Shown here in pieces: positions 25,241-37,130 of a stretch of 64,000 nt of DNA; position 1 is the stretch's first letter, and each line of letters opens with the position of its first letter. Below the pieces are notes generated by a model, which saw nothing but the letters and a program-made list of their open reading frames with translations, did no database searches and was not told the origin of the DNA. A program made the position numbers and the translations under genes. The DNA lies in assembly GCA_027886175.1 (NCBI GenBank), contig JAJNNQ010000075.1, forward strand, positions 33,324,501 to 33,388,500, given 5' to 3'. This DNA is from Phylloscopus collybita (Eukaryota > Chordata > Aves > Passeriformes > Phylloscopidae).

Positions 25241-26528
25241 ACTCTAATGATCACTGATTTTATTACGAAACAAGCCTTCCAAGATAAAATACACTCAAAA
25301 TTGGGTTGTGTAGAACTTGACAAGACAAATTGGACAATAACTTTCATCTGATTGGAATACAGGTGTGTGCACAGCTGCCCAAATGGAGCAGGGACACATC
25401 TACCTTGGTTAATATTACTGTAATTCTAAAAGACTTCACAGCACCATAGTCTAGCAAAAGCCTTCTACACCATCATTGGTCAATAATCTGCATGGTCATT
25501 TACTTAACATAAACACTGTACTCACCATCTTGGGGAGGAAATATCAATGCTCAATCTGATAGTGAATAGAAGTGGAACTATGGAGAAGAATAGAAGACAC
25601 CATTACTTCAGGACTGCACCATATGTCTATTAGGACTGTTATTGTGGCTATGTTCATGCTTCTTAGATATAAATGGAGGCTCAAATGAATAAATTATTTT
25701 GTCGACTTAAAATATGACAACTTTAAAAAACATCAACAATATAGATTTTACATATATTGCTTTTCTCAGATTATTTATATCATAATCACATTTATTCCTA
25801 AAATTGAATTGTATGCCAGCTCTAAAAGGGAAATTTTATTTTATATTTTTCATCTATAGGATAAATCATTTGCTTTCATTGTGTTTGTCCATGATTTATG
25901 CTGCACCTCAATTATAAATAGGATGATATTTAGAATGACAGAACACAATGTATGCCCACAAACAATTGTGTTTAAAATTATCAAGAAGTTTGAAATAGTT
26001 AACATCAGCTCTAAATCTGTGAAAAATACTCTGAGGAAAATTCAATCCAGAAAAAGAATGAATTTTATTCTTAATTTTCTGCTCTTTCATTTATACTCAA
26101 ATAATCCGTTGGTTTGGAACTGTAGTGGGAAATAAAAACCCTTAGGAGCCTCTTTTGTAATTTACCAGTAGAGATGCTATATCACTAAACTTCTGATTAG
26201 AATGGTGAGTCCATTGGAAACACTATCACTTTGTGTGAGAGAGCTGGGGTCTTGTTACAAAGCAAAAAATAACATCTGTTTAGCACTGAGATAGCTAGAA
26301 TTGGCAGTAGATGGATTCATACTACAGAATAACCCAAGAGGATTGTCACAAGAAGTGACAGAGGAGAACATCAAAGGCTAATTAATTCTAACCTCAACTG
26401 TAGAAGAACAAGATTACGCAGGGAGCATGTACAGGAAGGATGTTGTTTGTATGACAGAAACAGGCCCACAAATAATGTAACTATTTGCACTATACAAGGC
26501 AGATATATATAGATCCATATTATATAAC

Positions 26529-26543
26529 GCACACACACACACA
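26529..26543. repeat. (AC)n microsatellite
   Basis: About seven AC units lie inside an AT-rich stretch; the copy number is low. Confidence 0.8.
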
Positions 26544-29017
26544 TATTTATATACACTTTGCTTTCCTTTATGCACTTCTACATGATTATCAAAGTGAATT
26601 TAAGAGATTACTTTTTTATTCATAGTAGAAGAAAGCAGTACAAAGAGCAAGCAGTAATCACACAGGTAGGCCACTCTCATTGCTGTCCCTGTGACTATGC
26701 AGCCACCAACTGAACCTCACAGCTTGAGATCTGATGGAGCAGCACCGTTTTTCTCTCTACATCAGAAGGCACAGCTCATGTTAATTTAATGTGAATGCAA
26801 GTGAAAACAAGGAACAAAGTTTTGAATAGACCTTGATGCAGCAGTATGTGGAGCTGAGGAAACAGTGAAGCTAGGAGATTTTTGAGGCAAGTACTAAGCC
26901 AGCCTCCCAAAAGGAAGCTGTGAGGTGACTGCCTTGTGAGAAAGCAAAAGAGTGTCAGGTGACAAATATGCAATTTTGACTTGCTGCTTACTCTACTTTG
27001 AGGAATAGAAATACAAAGCCTTCTGCTTTAAAACCAAGCACAGTCTTGAAAAGGAGGCTCTGTGTGATTGTGAACAACTATTGACCTTCAAGTTCCCCAG
27101 AAAGTAACCTCAAAAAGATATAGACTCACGTGGCAGAAGACTTCATGTGAACCACACATCAAAGTCAGAGACATAGACTTCATCCCACTCTGCCACCAAA
27201 ATGCAGAAATTCTCTCAGGTAAACTTATTTGGTGATTGAAAGGCAAGGTTTTTGACGATTTACTTGGGGATGACTTTGAAATGAAACTAAGAGTCAAGTT
27301 CTCTCTATGTTTACAGCAAAATGTGTTGGAATAATAATTCTCTGCACTGCAGTGAGACTGAAGGTCTTGTCCGAAATGCAAACAAGGTAGCTGGGTGGAA
27401 AAAGTTGCATTATTCCCACCTTTTCTACTTCCCTGACTTCCAGCAACAAAGGAATGGTTCCAAGGCCAGATATTTTCATGTCTCTAAGTGGTCAGAAAAA
27501 TCCACTGAAGCTATAAAATGCCCAAAGTTTAGTCATTTCCCCAAGGGAGCTCCTTTGTGAAATAGGAACATGGCTTAGAGCTGCAGTGGAATTAGGGCCT
27601 GATTGTGAGGCAGGATAAGACTGTGCACTGAAGCACCTTCTAATGAAGAGAGATAAATCCTAGAAGACTGTAAACCAGCCTGTAAGATGGAAAGTTGAAA
27701 TTATCCATGTACGACTAGATAAAGAGGATATCAGAGAAGTGAAGAAGGGCCTCAGTTTGATCTGTCTTGTGGGGCTACTCTGTCTGTAAAATCTGCTCTG
27801 TAAAAGCAGTGATACCCTCAGAGCTGCTTGGCTTCATGCTGTGTTCCTCATGGGACCTTTACAAACAAAGGCCAGCCTGGTCACACACCTGTGTGGCTGT
27901 GCCACAGGTCAGGGCCAGTCTGCTGCAGCCTCTTGGAGTCATGCTGGATGAGAAAGTCATAAAGAAAAATTGTGGGGGTATACTTTGGTTTGCCTTTACA
28001 CTTCATTCACTTGCCAGAAAGATTTTAGAAGATTTAAGAGTAAATGGGGAAAAAACCCCACACCCTTTAATTTATGTGTCTTCATATGTTCTTAATCCCT
28101 CTTTTGGGGTTAAGATTTCATCAGTATAAGATATTGCATGTGCATTTAACAAAGCATGGTTTTTCACCAGCTGACACTGTCTTTGGATTTGGCCCAAGAT
28201 ATGACACTTGTTTTACACTTAATTGCCCCACTATTTACTTCATTTTGAAAGCTAGTTTGCCACAGGAACAGCTCCATTTCTTGGTGTCAGGTAACACGAT
28301 AACCCGCTTGGTTAATTAAGTAAAAAGCCCTAAAAAAATATTGGAAAAGTTCCATTTTGCCCTTAACACAATAAAGTCAAAATCCCAAATGAACTTGTGA
28401 AGATTGATAATCTTCTAGGATTCTCACTTTGGATGTTTTCCATTGACTTCTTACAAAATAACAGTTTCTTGTTGCTGTGGACCAGTACAGGAGAGTACGT
28501 GTTAAACAGGAGCTGGAGAAAAGGTGTGAGTAAAATTCAAATTATTTCTTATGAATGAACAGGTACACTTCTATTTGATTTGTGTCCATCGTGCTTAAAT
28601 ATCAGCAATGGTGACAAAGAAATATATGTGTCCCACTGTTTGGATGAAACTCAAACACACCAGATTTCACATTCAGTGCTCCCACAGAAATATTTTTTAT
28701 CATCATGAGCTCTTCTCAACACCTCAGCACAAACTGCAATTACACACATTACTTACTGAGTAGATTTGTAAATGCTACTATGATTCAGTAAAATGAAACA
28801 AGCTTTCCAAAAATGATCAGTAATTTTTTTGTTTGAAAAACACCAGTCTCCTCAGAAAACTCAGAAATAATATACCATTTTAGGGAAATGGAAAAACACA
28901 GTTTAGTTTCAAACAGAATGTAAAAGTGCTTCTCAGCTATTTGTATTTTCACTTATCCACTTTTACCAGTGTAAACCTATGTATGCACTCTTTAAAGATG
29001 TTTTGATGGAGGTGTTG

Positions 29018-29041
29018 TTTTTTTTTTTTTTTTTTTTTTTT
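29018..29041. repeat. T24 homopolymer
   Basis: A run of 24 T is visible directly. On the minus strand it would read as a poly(A) tract, but no retrocopy is recognised on its upstream side. Confidence 0.85.
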
Positions 29042-31310
29042 AGCCAGAACAATTTAAGCAATAGAAAACAATTTAGGTTTGAGAAATGCCATACTATGAT
29101 GCATTTCTGTGAATGAAAAACAATTTTACTACTCAGAGGTAACATGTTGGGTGTATTACATGAATGAATGTGGTCTAGAAATACAACTGTTAACATAAGC
29201 AGATTTTAAAATAATTCTCAATTTTATGTACTTTATCTCCAAATGTATTCAGAAATATATACATGTATGATACTCCTGTGTGGCCTGAATTGTACTATCA
29301 GGGGGTTTTCACATATAAGTATTAATAAAAGCCAATAATACTTGTTTGTTTAAAGGAAAACAACCATAAAGGGTAAAGATGAATATCCAATAGCTGTATT
29401 GAATATTTTCATTCAACCTGTCAAGGAGGAAATGAATGAAAACCACAATGTGTAAAGTTTACTGAAGTGTGAAGAGATATTAATAAATCATTAAACAGAC
29501 AGTACTTGAAATTAGGTTCTCAAAATCCTTCTCCATTTAGTCATATCATAAAAGGTATTGTGTATTACATAGTAAGACTCTTCTGTTTCTTTATTCAGTC
29601 TTCTAGGACATATTACATGATGAAGACATTCTGAATGAACTATGTTCATTCTGATTTTGCTGAAATGAAGTTACAAGCAAAATTCTCATCTAAATACAGT
29701 TATTTTTCTTGAAAACCCATTAAATAATGGTATTCCTCAAACAATTATAGACATTAAAAATACCTTTCCTGCACTACTCTCTGCCAAAGTAGAGTTGAAT
29801 GTGATTTCCTCTGAAATGCAAAAGTTTTAACTTAAAAATAACTATTAAAAATAGTTTAAAAAATCATTTGTCATATTTGACCTTTCAAAATAAGTACTTA
29901 ATCAGGTTTTCAAAATATATGTTTGTTCTTAGTGATCCCAAATTGCATTTCATAATCCAATACTAGAAGCCAGCCACACTTTTCCACATAAATCCCAATG
30001 ATCTTGTCTATTTTCATGCTACATACTAAGAAGAAAGAGAAGGCATATTTATCTTTCCATTAGAGCATGCAGGCAAACCAGGCGAGCTTTTAACTTGTTG
30101 AAAGAGCAATTTTGTTCAGAGGCATAGAAAATGGCAGAATCAGTAAAAAGCAGGCTACCAGAAGGGGTCAAAAGAATCATTTTGCTGTGCTTTTGTACCA
30201 AATAACCAATAGTTTTTTGTTCAAGAGCTTTCTTTCCCCCTTTTCCTAGAGAATGTAGAGCAGACCACAGGAAATGAAAAAATATTCATTAAGCTGTCTC
30301 CAACATCAACTAGATCTTTCCAAGGACGATATAAATCCCCATATTCACTGAGGGAGGAGGAGAAAGGTAATACTTTTTTATCCCCAGGGCAAAGTACAAA
30401 AACAACGAGAGAAGAGTCCCTCTTAAGCGATTCTTGATGCGATGAAATCATGCAGTGATCCCAAAACTGAGTTTTGGAACCTCTCACGCCAGGATTGCCA
30501 GTACATTTAGTTCTAGCTAAATTTTATATGAAACTGAATATATTGGCAAAGAGTCACAGGTCCAGGAACAAATGTCAGGGATGCACCACAGATCCAGACA
30601 CAACCTAGTGCCCAATTTCCTTTCTGATAAGCTAGGATATTTCTGGCTCCAAGTAGGAATTCTATTTCTTTCTGCAATATGCTGGGATCCTGTCCATTTG
30701 AAGGTAAAGCAACGTGCTGTGAAGTATTTTAGACAGTTGCTTTGCCCAGAAAGAATGATGTAGAGCTAAAGTGAATGGCAAAAACCATAGAGAGGCACAG
30801 GGAACTTGCATCCAATTGCTGAATCAAAGAATACAACTTGTTATAACTACATGTCCTTAATCAGGATATATAGAAAAAGGAGACACAGGAGTGAGACCAT
30901 ATTAGAAGGTGCTACTTTAGGTGTGCTGTTCCTTAATAAGAATTTGCCAGGGCAGACAAGGGAACAGGAATTTCACCTAGCCTCAGGTGTTCACTACAGA
31001 AAGATGAAGAGTAAGTTAAGCAAAGCTCTACCTTAGGACTTGCATGTTCTTCCAGAGGGTTAAGAATATGTATAAGGCTGTATTCATTACTTGCTTGCCA
31101 AATTATGTTTGAAGATGTTTAAACCAGAGCCCAGAGTTCCTAGAGTGGGATGAAAGTCAGAGGAAAATATCTGAGTTACTGCAAGCTCCGAGAAACCTGA
31201 GGCATAGGTCTGGGCATTCTGGAGTCCTGTGTCTCAAGGAAAATTTGAAAAGTACTGCTCTGTTTAGTAGCCTACAGACTTCATTACTGAAAAAAGGTAG
31301 AATACTTACT

Positions 31311-31330
31311 AAAAAAAAAAAAAAAAAAAA
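31311..31330. repeat. A20 homopolymer beside a CR1 end
   Basis: Twenty A lie 10 bp left of a CR1 tail. The string AAAAAAGGTAG occurs on both sides of the tract (about 31290 and 31325), suggesting slippage or an insertion-associated duplication. Confidence 0.85.
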
Positions 31331-31340
31331 GGTAGGCTAT

Positions 31341-31774
31341 CACAGAATCATAGAATAGCCTGGGCTGGAAGAGACCTTAAAGATTATCTAGTTCCAATCC
31401 CTCTGACATGGACGGGGCACCTTCCACTAGACCAGGTGGCTCAAAGCCCCATCCCACCTGGGGCTATCTATACACTTAGGGAGAATCACATCCACAACTT
31501 CTCTGGACAAGCTATTCTGGTACCTCACCACCCTGACAGAAAAGATTTTTTTCCTAATATCAGATCTAAATCTACTCTCTTTCAGTCTGAATCCATTCCC
31601 CCCTGTCCTGGCACTACATGCTCTTGTAAAAAGTCTCTCCATTTTTCTTGTAGAACCCTTCAAGTACTGCAAGGCCACAATCAGGTCACACTGAAGCCTT
31701 CTTTTTTGCAGGCTGAACAATCTCAATTCTCTCTGCCTTTCCTCATAGGAGAGGTGCTCCACTCCTCTGATCAA
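31341..31774 (-). mobile_element. CR1 LINE 3' fragment, minus orientation
   Basis: It starts with the inverted tail CACAGAATCATAGAATAGCC and continues through AGAGACCTTAAAGATTATCT, CACTAGACCAGGTGGCTCAA, CCACAACTTCTCTGGACAAG, CTCATAGGAGAGGTGCTCCA to CTCTGATCAAGG. A 130-codon minus frame (31427-31819) reads a nearly intact CR1 ORF2 C-terminus (ELRLFSLQKRRLQCDLI, QYLKGSTRKMERLFTRACS, GFRLKESRFRSDIRKK), so decay is moderate. It is 5'-truncated and about 430 bp. Confidence 0.93.
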
Positions 31775-33710
31775 GGGGATAAAACACTGTGTTTGGAAAC
31801 AGGACCTGTGCAGCTGCATGCAGGGGTAATTTGGGAGTACCTAGTCTCTTTCACAGAGGTCTATTACACATACATCATTTAGTTCTTTGTTTCCTTCTAC
31901 AGCAGATCTGCATTGCAGGGCTCTGTGCTTCGGGCAAGAACAGGATTGCCAGCTCTCTGCTCAAAGACTTTTAGTCCCAACTAGAATGACCAGAGCAGAA
32001 CCATTCAAAGGCAGCATACAGCGTGCCAGGGACCATTCTTATCTTTCCACACTGAGTGACACTTATCTGGGTCCAAGTCAAGGACTCATATGCAGACCCA
32101 AAACCTATGGTGTTCACTGATTCATCCCAACTCTCCTAACTGTAAACATTCCACACCAATGATCCCACAGCGTGTTCTTCCAGCTGTTGGAATGCATGGT
32201 TTTGTCATTTGTAACTGCTAAATTCTTTACATAAATATTAAAAAGCAGTAGTGTTACAAGACATCAAAGTCATACGTGATTCGCTAAACCATTTTCCTAT
32301 GAAGTACTTTATAAATGATTCATTAATTCTGTCAGGATGCAGCCCTTCAGCATGGCTCATTAAGTCTGGCAGTTGCCTACTTTTCTTTTGATCTTCTGCA
32401 TGGGGAAAGGAAATAAATGTCATTTTTATCTCCTCAAGAGCATTGCCTACCACCTGCCCTGAAAAAAACCAAACATTTTCCATTTGAAAAGGACTTTTTT
32501 TCCCTATCAGCTGAGAACTTCTCTCACCTGTGTTTACATGAAGTATGTTTTTAAATTTACAGGCTTTTGCTATTACTCTTTCTCTAAATCAAACTGCACT
32601 CTAAGCCATAATGGTGACCTGTAGACCTGAAGGACACTTAAAATGATCCTAAACAGGTAGCAGAGGTATTTTTCCAAAAGAGAACAATCTAGCTAATGTA
32701 AAACTCAGTCTCTACTTGACAAGTCTTTCACAGCAGGTGAGGAACTGAATCATCTGATAAGAGATGCATTCTGCACTCTTGACAAGAAGGGCAAGCACTG
32801 GTAAGAGGATATGAATTAAGTGCAGTTAGTTACTTTTTACATAATAGGTCAGTTGTAAATGCTGTTGTACAGAAACTATTAAAAGGTCATACACATTTTA
32901 ATTTCAAAGAGCTTTCATTTCAAACTTGGTCAAATGAATTTTCTGTGTAAAACATGCTATGTCTCTAGTAACAGTTCTATTATTTTTCAGGGCTGTCTCT
33001 TGATAAGAGCATAACAAGCAGAGGTTCAAATGACAGCAGTTGAAAGCTGAAAGCAGCTGTGGTTATATGTGGTCGGGCTGAGCCCAGCCAAGTGAAGCAT
33101 TCCTCTGTGGATGGCCAGTGGATGCAGGTGTCAGAAATGCATCAGCATCTCTGAGCGCCTCCCCAGTGGGCTGGTTTGGCTTCATAGATCTGCCTCCACA
33201 TTGCCTCATCAAATCCCCTTCCAAGGCATAGACCAAATATCAAGACTGGGAAGATGACAGCCAGTTTTCTAAGCTTCTCTCTGTTGTGGGGGTGTACTGC
33301 TGCCTGGCAGCTGTTGGCTCACTTGAGGTGGGTTCCTCTCTCAGTCACGGAGAGCGATGTGACGGCACCTTTGACTCTAGTGAAGCGCAGCTCGGTATGC
33401 TGCATGCTACAGTGCTTTAATGAGCACATCAAGGATGCTGACGTGAGGAGACAGGTCAAATGTCAGATTTTAGACTTCCAAAATTGTAAAAGGAAGCTCG
33501 TTTACACAATGAGATTAAAAGTAAAAAAAAAAAAGCCGTCGTGGAAACTGAGGAGAGTAGATTACTGGGTAATGAACATAAACAGCTAGGCCTAGAAGAA
33601 TCTAAGCAGAGCCAACACTAGATTAGAATTCTCAAAATGTTATGTCTAATTATCATACTATATCATATTTTTAGTTTGACAGAACAAAGTGTCATTTTTA
33701 AACCAAAAGT
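31775..33710. other. Non-coding stretch with one exon-like segment
   Basis: Apart from the plus-strand exon-like segment at 32991-33327, no gene or repeat is recognised. The stretch just right of the CR1 (31775-32130) is less AT-rich and has overlapping short frames, without recognisable content. Confidence 0.45.
32991..33327 (+). other. Exon-like segment with 5' leader and signal-peptide-like start, plus strand
   Basis: A strong acceptor (CAGTTCTATTATTTTTCAG) ends at 32990 and a good donor (TTGAG|GTGGGT) follows at 33328, giving a 337-nt exon. An ATG at 33254 with A at -3 opens 24 codons plus two bases before the donor. The peptide MTASFLSFSLLWGCTAAWQL continues with LAHL, a hydrophobic, signal-peptide-like sequence. 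A second exon carrying a 5' leader plus signal peptide is a common layout for secreted or membrane proteins. The frame runs on past the donor to 33589, but that part ends in a Lys-rich A-run and looks like intron read-through. I do not recognise the gene. Chance occurrence is quite possible. Confidence 0.25.
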
Positions 33711-33935
33711 AGGTTTAGGTTAAATATTAGGAAGAAATTCTTTACTGTAAGGGTGATGAGATACAGGAACATGTTGCCCAGAAAAGTTGTGAATGCCCCA
33801 TCCCTGAAAATGTTCAAAACTAGGTTGGATTGGAGCAGCCTTGTGTAGTGGAAGGTGTCCCTGCCTATGGCAGGAGTGTTGGAACTGGATGATCTTTAAT
33901 GTCTCTTACAAACAGTCTATAATTTTATGATTATA
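33711..33935 (+). mobile_element. CR1 LINE 3' fragment, plus orientation
   Basis: AGGTTTAGGTTAAATATTAG, AAGAAATTCTTTACTGTAAG, GGAACATGTTGCCCAGAAAA, TGAATGCCCCATCCCTGAAA, TAGTGGAAGGTGTCCCTGCC and GTTGGAACTGGATGATCTTT follow the CR1 3' consensus in order, ending with TTTTATGATTATA. About 225 bp; the tail is more decayed than in the other copies. Confidence 0.92.
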
Positions 33936-35924
33936 AATACTTACAAAGAGGTATGAAAAGAGGGATATTATTGATAAACATCAGTCTAAACTACATCAGT
34001 TTCAGACTAAAAGTCAGGTTTTCAGTATTACTAATGCTGTCCTCAAATTTCCACAAGATTTTAATTCTCATATTTGCATTTTCCTTTTTGCATTGTTTCT
34101 CATGCATAAGTACAACCATTTTTTAGAGATAGAAAAAAATTATAGATTAATCTATATGAAAGGCCACTAGTAAAGCAGACCAAATAATTCCATCTCAGTA
34201 TTCTCAAAAATCACAAGCCTGTGAAAGAAATTTTAGAATCAGAAATATTAGGTATTAGTCATGTTGCAAATTACACTTGAGTCAGTTTGGAATCCAGATT
34301 CATTACAGAATACTCAATTAGTCACAATTGCTGAATTTCAGTTCCAGATAGCTGTAGATTATAGACAATGAATATTTAACGTATAATTATCTAATTAAGA
34401 TGTCAGCCAGGATTAATTAATTCAATTAGTTATTTAAAAATGTCATCTTGAACAAGAGTGTTTTAAAAAAAATTTGAAGGACTTATTTTTGTATTGTACC
34501 AGCTTACTTGCTAATTTTTTGTGCTACATGCCAGCAGCAGTGGGTAATAAAGATTTGATTTTTTTAATTGTACCACCATATATTGGTTCCATTAACTAGC
34601 CAATAAAAAAAAATGATACTTGGCATTTGTCTGAAAAATGGTAGCTCCTTTCTTCCTGTTTGATTTCTTAGAAGCTCTTTACATCTCACACCAGATGTAT
34701 TTTAGGGTCTTTTTAACAGATGTTGTCTATGTTGTCTATCCTACACTGTGATAAAAAGAGGAGAATATTTTCTGACAGCTATAACACAGTCATTATGTGA
34801 ATAATCTTGCCTATGAAGTAAAGCCTCTGGGGCGTAGATGCAACTGCAGCACCCAAATGTGACTCTAGCACAGTCATCCCTGGTGTTCAATACACATCAG
34901 AATGCACTGCCTTTCTTCATCCACTGCTCACACCACAAGTGTTTTCCACCAAGGTCAGCTACAGATGTTCCTTTGTGGATGAAGTGAGGTGTTGCGTAGC
35001 TCTCAGTGAAAGACTTCCTCTTTGTAGAACACCAGTAGAGGCAATAAACATAAAATACTTGAATTTTTCTGTAGCCTAACAGACAAATACATTCATTATT
35101 ACAAGTCGTAGGCTCTGCAATCACTGAATTTTTATGAAATTTATACAGCACTATTAATATGGAAAAGACAAACATGAATTATAAAATATTATCTTGAGAG
35201 AAATTTATATTTGCCTACTAAAGAAAACCCTAACCTTTTGCAAAATAACAGCTAAATGAGATCAGAACTATCTCTCAGTGTTGCTGAATATTTTGGGTTT
35301 TTTTTTCCCCCAGGGTTAGGAAAACACTTTTTGATTTGTCATGAAAAAGACAAATCACAATCAGTCTGTCACATATAATTTGACAATTTGCAATGCTTTA
35401 ACAGCAGGGGACCGAGGCACATATTTCAAACAGTGCTACTGATAGAAGAGTTTTACAGTAGCTCCCAATTTCCATGCCGGATAAGTGTCCTGGTTAAAGC
35501 CAGTTGTATAACAGATAGCCATGAAGGATTGGTACACTGGAAACAAAGGAGTTGCCTGATTAGCTTTGGTCTTCAAGTTGATAATCTTTTAAACACGCAT
35601 GAGAAATCAAGTACTATGCTTCAGGGATCAAGCAAACTAACAGGTGTACATCTTGGCACCTACAAATACTATGACTAAAAAAGGGAACCTTTCTGCTTTA
35701 ATTACAAGTTATGGCTTTAAGTCAATGGGTAGAAATTTGGGTCTGTTATTTGGACAAAAAAATAGGTAACTAAAGCTAGCATCTTCCTCTAAAATTTCTC
35801 AAAGGAACTTAAAAATAATAAAAAATAATGTCAAATAATATTGATACTACATTTATTGGACCTACCAGGTGACATGTCATAAATAAACACACTGAGTCAC
35901 AATTTTATATTGCTTGATCCACAG

Positions 35925-35938
35925 AAAAAAAAAAAAAA
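35925..35938. repeat. A14 homopolymer
   Basis: A run of 14 A is visible directly, without any associated retroposon. Confidence 0.85.
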
Positions 35939-36804
35939 GAAAAATCAGATAAAGAAGATCAAAACTCTTCCTGCTTATGCAATGTCAAAAAGCCCTAAAA
36001 CAAAACAAAACCAAACCTGAGCACATCATATAACCTACAGCTTGAAAATACTGAGAAAACAGTTAAAGTATTGCCATTAAAAAGGGTAAGGTACAGCCAA
36101 CTTTCTCCTTGCTAGTTTATTTTGTGGCTTTATTTTGAAAACCATGGCATGGGATTTCACACTCATTATCTCCCCACAGTTTCCACATAAAGTATGTTCA
36201 GCTTGCAAGTAAACAGATCATTTTTTTTCTCTTCCTACAAAGCACTAGAAGCACAGCCTGGCCTCTGAAATACAAGCCAAGTCTGCTGTTTCTTGTGAAT
36301 AATCACCAGCTAAAGGCTCAGCCTGCTCTGTCACACGTATTCACCAGCACTGCATGTGAGATGCTGACTGGAACAATTCTATTTGCAATGAAATAGGAGG
36401 ACGAATCGAATCTCCTCCATTTCCTTCCAATTAGCTGCAGTGCAGCTCCCTCCTAACTCAGTTTTGTGGTACTTGAGAGATAGGAAAAGCAAGAGTTAGA
36501 ACTGTTTCTGATGGGGGAGGAAGCAGCTGAGACCAGTGAGCATGTTTGTAAAGGATTTTTAAAAAAATTATAGCATATTGGAGATAGGACAAATTCTTAG
36601 CTGGTCATTGCTCCAGACCCTGTTGAAATGCCCAGCAATATTCTCTTGACCAATTCCTGAATTTAACAAAATTATTTTGAAAAGAGACTGTGTCAGGTCA
36701 AAACAAAACTCCACCCTGCACAGCTGATGCTGGCAGTAGCAAAGGCTGGAAAAGTGTAAGATCAGGTCAAGCTTTAACAATGCCTCTCCAGGATACTGGC
36801 TTAC

Positions 36805-36854
36805 CTCCAGCAGCAAACAGCGCAGAGATTTTCTGGGCCAGGTCTGGCAGCATC
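36805..36854 (-). other. Exon-like segment (50 nt), minus strand
   Basis: On the minus strand, TGTTACTCCTTCCCTCAG|G is a strong acceptor and GCTGGAG|GTAAGCC a strong donor, 50 nt apart. One frame reads MLPDLAQKISALFAAG with split-codon bases at each end. Another frame is also open, so frame choice is not forced. Its donor phase is compatible with the acceptor of the long frame at 5656-6209, but not with that of the 20173-20237 segment. It is the best-looking splice-flanked short segment in the window, yet with no family recognised it may be a decoy. Confidence 0.28.
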
Positions 36855-37049
36855 CTGAGGGAAGGAGTAACACATATAGATTGCAAGCTACTGGCAAACA
36901 ACCTTCCCTCATTTCTGTGTAGAATCTGTCCCATTCTAGTTTCATCTAATATCCTTTGCATTTTTTTAACTGGCAGAAGCAGTAGGCAATTCATACATAC
37001 TGACTTCCCTTATATTTCACACACATCTATGATATTCTTCCTTATTAAT

Positions 37050-37130
37050 CTCTTTCCAGGCTGAATGGTCCTATCCTAATTTATTGTGTCTTCCATGGAT
37101 GGATGCCTTTCCAAATCCCTGGGCATCTTT
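37050..37130 (-). mobile_element. Possible old CR1 fragment, minus orientation
   Basis: CTCTTTCCAGGCTGAATGGT, TCCTAATTTATTGTGTCTTC and CCCTGGGCATCTTT follow the order of the inverted CR1 3' region (CTCCAGGCTGAACA..., TCTCAGCCTGTCTTC..., CCC-TG-CATCTTT). Divergence is high and no tail is present, so this is a tentative call. Confidence 0.35.

Larger units (their letters stand above)
22151..31310. other. AT-rich non-coding stretch
   Basis: No gene is recognised over 9 kb. Contents are a short CR1 tail (25190-25240), an AC microsatellite (26529-26543), and a T24 run (29018-29041). Moderately long frames (plus 27767-28129, 120 codons; plus 22699-22935, 78 codons) show no domain, no repeat support and lengths compatible with chance. 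Confidence 0.6.
33936..37049. other. AT-rich non-coding stretch
   Basis: It contains a TAATTA-rich block (34370-34440), an A14 run (35925-35938) and a CpG-retaining segment (36385-36440). One exon-like segment on the minus strand is listed separately. Two opposed frames of about 125 codons overlap at 36568-37064; at most one could be real, and neither has a recognised domain. Confidence 0.5.

Noticed and set aside
27767..28129. 120-codon plus frame
   Set aside because: Its length is within chance, there is no splice context of note, and its tail is Lys/Pro low-complexity. No domain is recognised.
31427..31882. 130-codon minus and 148-codon plus frames
   Set aside because: The minus frame is the decayed CR1 ORF2 C-terminus and the plus frame is its antisense. 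Both are annotated as the mobile element.
33328..33589. Continuation of the 111-codon plus frame past the donor
   Set aside because: It follows a good donor and ends in a Lys-rich stretch from an A run, so it looks like intron read-through, not a small cysteine-containing protein.
36568..37064. Opposed frames of about 125 codons
   Set aside because: Lengths fit the chance maximum for a window this size, and they overlap on opposite strands without any recognisable domain. Only the 50-nt splice-flanked segment inside was kept, at low confidence.
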